Positions 59,669 through 64,000 of a stretch of DNA of 64,000 nt are shown here, one piece after another. The stretch is from contig JAFEDU010000002.1 in the NCBI GenBank assembly GCA_018241425.1, positions 372,001-436,000 of the forward strand. Reading direction: 5' to 3'. The notes beneath the pieces were generated by a model. It made no database searches, was not told the origin of the DNA, and saw only the letters and a list, made by a program, of their open reading frames with translations. The position numbers and the translations under genes were made by a program. The stretch's first letter is position 1, and every line of letters starts with the position of its first letter. The DNA comes from Pseudomonadota bacterium (GTDB lineage Bacteria; Pseudomonadota; Gammaproteobacteria; Steroidobacterales; Steroidobacteraceae).

Positions 59669-60402
59669 GCGCGGACCAGGACGGCGGGCTCAAGAACACC
59701 ATCTACCGCACCACGACCCGCTCGAGCCGGCGCATGACCCCGGCACGGCGCCTGCTCTACCGCATCGCGGTGCCCGTCGCCGTCGGCCTCCTGCACCTGT
59801 GGTGGCGGATCGCCCGCGTGGTGCGCGTGATCGGCGCGGAGCACCTGGACGCGGCGCTTGAGCGGGCGCCCTCGCTGGTGCCGGTCTACTGGCACCAGCA
59901 CCAGCTCTACTGCGGGCAGTACCTCGCGCAGCAGCGCGGCAGGGGACTGAAGGTCGCCTGGCTCATCAGTCCCTCGGTCGACGGCGAGCTGGGCGCCATG
60001 CTGGTGCGCCGTTTCGGCGCGAGCGTGATCCGCGGTTCCTCCACCCACACCGGTGCGCGCGCGCTGCGCGACTATTACCTCGCCCTGGTGAAGGACAACC
60101 TCTCACCCATCATCACGCCCGACGGCCCGCGCGGCCCGCGTTTCAAGTTCAAGCCCGGCGCACTGCTGCTCGCGCAGATGTCCGGCCGGCCGATCGTGCC
60201 GCTCGCCTACGCGGCCACCCGCGCCTGGCGCATCAAGTGGGACAAGTTCGTGATCCCCTGGCCGTTCGCGCGCATCGTCATCGCCGTCGGCGAGCCGGTC
60301 TACGTCCCCAGGGTCACCGACGCCAGGACCCTGGAGGCCCTCCAGGCGGACATGGAGCAGCGCCTGCACGCGCTCTTCAAGCAGGCCCGCGAGGCCCTGT
60401 AG
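59665..60402 (+). CDS. DUF374 lysophospholipid-acyltransferase-family protein
   Basis: A 245-residue membrane-associated acyltransferase. The family blocks are clear: WHQHQLY, ISPSVDGELGAMLVRRFGASVIRGSS, and ITPDGPRGPR followed by a GALLLAQMSGRPIVPLAY strand. DUF374 proteins are related to lysophospholipid and lipid A acyltransferases, but their acceptors are little known. One membrane helix is at about 32-50. Coupling to the PPTase gene (ATGA) puts it in the lipid locus as the likely acyl-transfer step. Confidence 0.85.
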   Translation: MSADQDGGLKNTIYRTTTRSSRRMTPARRLLYRIAVPVAVGLLHLWWRIARVVRVIGAEHLDAALERAPSLVPVYWHQHQLYCGQYLAQQRGRGLKVAWLISPSVDGELGAMLVRRFGASVIRGSSTHTGARALRDYYLALVKDNLSPIITPDGPRGPRFKFKPGALLLAQMSGRPIVPLAYAATRAWRIKWDKFVIPWPFARIVIAVGEPVYVPRVTDARTLEALQADMEQRLHALFKQAREAL

Positions 60403-60655
60403 CGATCGCGGCCGTTTGCGCCCTGTCCGGGCGAGCCACCCGCGCCGCCATCCGCGCAGGACCGGGATTCTGTAAAGTCGCGAATGCGTAGATTGAACAG
60501 GGTCTTAGCTTGTGTTCCTGCACTGGTGTGCGAGAATCGTTCATAAGCGCCTAATAAATCGCGGCGGCGAGTCTTCAACTCCGTGACGAGCCCGTGCGTC
60601 AGGAGCACCTTAAATCCGTACGCTCGCTGCGGTTTTGTGGGAGGAATAAGGCGAC

Positions 60656-63331
60656 ATGGCGACCCCGCCGCCGGATAAGCCGGCGGACTTTACGGCCTCG
60701 GACATCCTCGCAGCGGATGCTTGGACCGGGCGCACTCCCAAGCCCGTCCTGGGCATGGACGTCGTCTGCACCAAGATCGCGGTCGATTTCCAGAACATGC
60801 GCGGGAGCTCCGTCGAGGAATGCCTGCGCCGCAACCTGGAGCTCCTGCGGGGGGCGACCGGCGTCGACTGCGTCTTCGTCGCGGGCCTCTCCGAGGAGCA
60901 GGTCGTCACCGAGGTCCAGAGCGCGCGCAGCGCCTTTGCGCAGTGCCGCCCGGAGGCCCTGAGCGGGGCGACCCTCAAGGACTTCCCCTGGCTCGCCACG
61001 CGCCTGGACCACCTGCGCCTGTCGGAGCTGCGCGATACCTCGAGCCCGCGCCGCGAGCAGGCCGCGGAGGCGGCGCGGCTGGCCGAGCTGCACATCGGTT
61101 CCGTGCTCCTGGTAACGCTCGGCGTGCAGGGCAAGCCCGCCGGCTTCCTCGGGCTCGCCCACACGCTGCCGCGCGGCCCGTGGGACGTGAACCAGCAGCT
61201 CCTCATGAAGCTCATCGGCACGAGCCTCGCCACCGGGCTTGAGCGCATCCGCACCGAGGCGCGCCTCGCGAAGCTCGAGGAGCGCACCAACCTTTTCCAG
61301 GCCGCCGCCAACGACGGCCTGTGGGACTTCGACGTCGAGCGCAACGAGGTGTACTTCTCGCCCCGCTGGAAGCAGATGCTCGGCTACGGGGACGACGACA
61401 TGCGCGGCTCGCCGGACTGGCGCAGCCTCGTGCACCCGGATGACCTTGCCCGCGTGCAGTCGGCGATCCGCGATCACGTCTCCGGCAAGACCCCGATCTT
61501 CGAGAGCACGCACCGCATGCGCCACCGCAACGGCGAGTGGCGCTGGGTCATCAGCCGCGCCACCGCGCGCGTGGACAAGCACGGGCGCCTCCTGCGCCTG
61601 GTGGGCGTCGAGCTCGACATCACCGAGCGCAAGCTCTACGAGGAGGCGCTGTTCCGCGAGAAGGAGAGCGCCCAGATCACGCTGCAGTCGATCGGTGATG
61701 GCGTAATCACGACGGACGCCAACTCCACGATCGACTACATCAATCCGGTGGCCGAGGAGCTGACCGGCTGGCGGCTCGAGGACGCCATGGGGCGCCCGGT
61801 GGAGGAGATCTTCCGCGCCTTCCACGAGGAGACCTGCGAGCCGCTCGAGAATCCGCTCACGGTCGCGATCCGCCGCATCCGCCCGATCAAGTCGGTGCGG
61901 CCGATGCTTTTGATCCGTCGCGACGGCAACGAGCTGTACGTGGAGAGCACCGCCGCCCCGATCCGCGACGGGCATGGCCACGTCGCCGGCGGCGTGCTGG
62001 TGTTCCACGACGTGTCGGAGTCGCGCGAGCTCAACCGGCGCCTGTCCTACCACGCGAGCCACGACCTGCTTACCGGCCTCGTCAACCGGCGCGAGTTCGA
62101 GAGCCGCCTGGAGCGGGCGCTCAAGAGCGCCAAGGCCCGCGAGGCCTCCTACGCGCTGTGCTACCTCGACATCGACCAGTTCAAGATCGTCAACGACACC
62201 TGCGGGCACTCGGCCGGCGATGCGCTCCTTGGCCAGGTCGGGGCGCTCCTGAAGTCCAAGGTGCGCTGGCGCGACACGCTCTCGCGCCTGGGCGGTGACG
62301 AGTTCGGGATCCTGCTCGAGAGCTGCTCGCTTGATGAGGCCATGCGCACCGCCGAGACGCTGCGCGAGGGCGTGCGCAACTTCCGCTTCACCTGGGAGGA
62401 CCGGGTGTTCCGCCTCGGGGCGAGCATCGGCGTGGTGCCGATCACCGCCGACAACGAGGACGTGGCCTCGATCCTGTCGGCGGCCGACTCGGCCTGCGCC
62501 GCGGCCAAGGAGGGCGGGCGCAACCGCGTGCACAGCTTCGCCGAGAACGACATCGAGCTCATGCGCCGCCGCCGCGAGATGCAGTGGGCCGCGCGCATCA
62601 ACGCCGCCCTCGAGGAGGGCCGCTTCGAGCTGTTCCGCATGGCGATCCAGCCGCTGCAGCGGGTCGAGCCAGGCGCGCACTACGAGCTGCTGCTGCGACT
62701 CAAGGATGAGACCGGGCGCATCGTGGCGCCGAACGACTTCATCGCCGCGGCCGAGCGCTACGGCATCACCCCTGCCATCGACCGCTGGGTGATCGAGAAC
62801 GCATTCCGCTGGCTGGTGTCCGACTCGGACGAGCGCGACAAGCTGCTGCGCTGCTCGATAAACCTCTCCGGCCAGAGCCTGGGCGACGACAAGTTCCTGC
62901 CCTTCGTCATCGACCAGTTCCACCGCTCCGGGCTCGATGCCTCCAAGATCTGCTTCGAGATCACCGAGACCGCGGCGGTGGCGAGTTTCAGCCAGGCGAA
63001 CCGCTTCATCCAGGCGCTGAAGGAGCTCGGCTGCAAGTTCGCGCTCGATGACTTCGGCACGGGCCTGTCATCGTTCGGTTACCTCAAGCACTTCCCGGTG
63101 GACTACCTCAAGATCGACGGCAGCTTCGTGCGCGAGATCCTGCGCGACCCGATCGACCGTGAGATGGTGCGCTCCATCAACGAGATCGGCCACCTCACCG
63201 GCAAGCAGACCATCGCCGAGTTCGCCGAGAACGCCGAGATCATCCAGATGCTTACCAGCCTCGGCGTCGACTACGCGCAGGGCTACGGCATCGCCCAGCC
63301 GCAGCGCGTGGTGAAGTCCGCCGTCGCCTGA
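60656..63331 (+). CDS. GAF-PAS-PAS-GGDEF-EAL c-di-GMP turnover enzyme
   Basis: An 891-residue signalling protein. A GAF-like sensor (about 35-215) and two PAS domains (about 225-340 and 345-460) are followed by GGDEF (about 465-630) and EAL (about 645-885). The GGDEF site LGGDEFG is intact, and a RxxD product-inhibition site (RWRD) precedes it at the normal distance. The EAL motif reads ELL in YELLLRL, but the metal-site residues (EITETAAV, DDFGTG, YLKIDGSF) are present, so both activities are possible. A GGAGGAA ribosome site precedes the ATG. No membrane helix. Confidence 0.92.
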   Translation: MATPPPDKPADFTASDILAADAWTGRTPKPVLGMDVVCTKIAVDFQNMRGSSVEECLRRNLELLRGATGVDCVFVAGLSEEQVVTEVQSARSAFAQCRPEALSGATLKDFPWLATRLDHLRLSELRDTSSPRREQAAEAARLAELHIGSVLLVTLGVQGKPAGFLGLAHTLPRGPWDVNQQLLMKLIGTSLATGLERIRTEARLAKLEERTNLFQAAANDGLWDFDVERNEVYFSPRWKQMLGYGDDDMRGSPDWRSLVHPDDLARVQSAIRDHVSGKTPIFESTHRMRHRNGEWRWVISRATARVDKHGRLLRLVGVELDITERKLYEEALFREKESAQITLQSIGDGVITTDANSTIDYINPVAEELTGWRLEDAMGRPVEEIFRAFHEETCEPLENPLTVAIRRIRPIKSVRPMLLIRRDGNELYVESTAAPIRDGHGHVAGGVLVFHDVSESRELNRRLSYHASHDLLTGLVNRREFESRLERALKSAKAREASYALCYLDIDQFKIVNDTCGHSAGDALLGQVGALLKSKVRWRDTLSRLGGDEFGILLESCSLDEAMRTAETLREGVRNFRFTWEDRVFRLGASIGVVPITADNEDVASILSAADSACAAAKEGGRNRVHSFAENDIELMRRRREMQWAARINAALEEGRFELFRMAIQPLQRVEPGAHYELLLRLKDETGRIVAPNDFIAAAERYGITPAIDRWVIENAFRWLVSDSDERDKLLRCSINLSGQSLGDDKFLPFVIDQFHRSGLDASKICFEITETAAVASFSQANRFIQALKELGCKFALDDFGTGLSSFGYLKHFPVDYLKIDGSFVREILRDPIDREMVRSINEIGHLTGKQTIAEFAENAEIIQMLTSLGVDYAQGYGIAQPQRVVKSAVA

Positions 63332-63362
63332 GCCCTCGGCTCGGCCCCGCGGGGCCCGTCCC

Positions 63363-64000
63363 CTACCAGGGATAGAGAGGCTGCGAGAGGGCCTTGTGCA
63401 GGCTCGGCGGCGGCTCCTCGTGCGCCAGCGAGGCGATCGACTCGGCCTGGAACCAGGTGTACGTGTCGCCCTTCGCGAGCTCGGTGAAGTGGGCGTCGAG
63501 GTACTGCTGGGGCGTGCTGCCGGCCGGCACCGGGCTCGGCACCGCGCGAACCAGCGCCTCGAACCCATGGACGATGCCCGCCGCGAAGTGCGGATCCTGT
63601 TCGCGCCAGAACGCGAGCGCGATGCGGTTCGCGCCGTTCTCCTCCTCGTAGGAGCTCGGTCGCGTCTGCTTCACGCAGGCTTGCCACCAGTGGCCGAGCT
63701 CGTGCATGAACACCCAGCGGTAGGTGCCCCCCTCGAACACCGACACCGCCGTCGCACGGCCGCCGATTTCCTTCGCCATCTGCGCGAAGTCCTGCCGCTC
63801 CTCGCTGGTCAGGGTCTGCCAGGAGGCGACGACGATCTCATTGGATTCAGGCCGGTAGTTGCCGAAGGACGGCGTGTCGGCCAGGGTAATCCGGGGCGGC
63901 GGGCAGGGATGGTAGCCCTCCTCGGCGATGCGGCGCAGGAACTGGTCGCGCCGCTGTTCGAGTTCGCGCTGCACCTTCGGCGGCGGCGTCGCTTTTTCGG
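63363..64000 (-). CDS. Secreted HExxH metalloprotease-like protein, 5' end outside window
   Basis: At least 211 residues, open to the right edge; the GTG at 63974 is probably internal. FMHELGHWWQACV holds the zinc motif HELGH. A third ligand is not obvious; Glu or His in the ENGANRIALAFWRE region is possible. The protein is soluble and has no recognised family. It may be a periplasmic gluzincin. It is convergent with the c-di-GMP enzyme gene. Confidence 0.55.
   Translation of the reverse strand, partial: EKATPPPKVQRELEQRRDQFLRRIAEEGYHPCPPPRITLADTPSFGNYRPESNEIVVASWQTLTSEERQDFAQMAKEIGGRATAVSVFEGGTYRWVFMHELGHWWQACVKQTRPSSYEEENGANRIALAFWREQDPHFAAGIVHGFEALVRAVPSPVPAGSTPQQYLDAHFTELAKGDTYTWFQAESIASLAHEEPPPSLHKALSQPLYPW

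Overview
The window is GC-rich and densely coding. It most resembles a soil or freshwater gammaproteobacterium near the Xanthomonadales, Nevskiales or Steroidobacterales; this is inferred from gene content only. The evidence is the housekeeping order ispB | rplU-rpmA-obg | rpsT | ribF-ileS-lspA-ispH, a CCA-encoding tRNA-Pro and tRNA-Thr, LpxL-type lipid A acylation, and many lipoproteins and Tat substrates. There is no rRNA, CRISPR array, transposase or recognisable prophage.

Layout. 0-6.7 kb: two secreted WXXGXW-repeat proteins, a carboxylesterase, a lytic transglycosylase, SlyD, ketopantoate reductase, glutathione peroxidase and a bacterioferritin-like protein. 6.9-20 kb: an orphan ParA, a very large Ig/PQQ-propeller lipoprotein, a DedA-rhodanese fusion, a sedolisin facing an unusual subtilisin-like protease, and several small envelope proteins. 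19.5-21.9 kb: an ECF sigma/anti-sigma pair divergent from a Tat-exported metallophosphoesterase, with matching GGGAATA promoters in the shared intergenic region. 22-28 kb: a DUF885 hydrolase, EF-hand and DUF1223 proteins, and a three-gene cluster of unknown secreted proteins, two of them tandem paralogues. 28.2-33.5 kb: a second ECF sigma factor, a Ser/Thr kinase with TPRs, and a second propeller protein. 33.5-35.4 kb: a poorly coding, lower-GC islet beside tRNA-Pro that carries a nucleotidyltransferase and an overlapping 59-residue partner.

35.5-45.6 kb is the housekeeping core. 45.6-53 kb: a haem-motif beta-barrel with a mono-haem lipoprotein, an LpxL-like acyltransferase and an RND efflux pair. 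53.4-55.2 kb: a glycosyltransferase, a Tat-exported prephenate-dehydratase-like protein of foreign composition, and tRNA-Thr.

55.2-60.4 kb is the most interesting region. A cytochrome P450 and a fatty acyl-AMP ligase fused to an acyl-carrier domain run on the minus strand. A phosphopantetheinyl transferase and a DUF374 acyltransferase run on the plus strand. The P450 and transferase start codons overlap inside one CATG. Together these genes could activate, load, oxidise and transfer a fatty acid, so the locus is a candidate undescribed lipid-tailoring system. A Fur-family regulator with an apparently leaderless transcript lies next to it. The right end holds a GAF-PAS-PAS-GGDEF-EAL c-di-GMP enzyme and a truncated secreted HExxH protein.

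All functions are inferred from motifs and context read by eye; no database search was possible.
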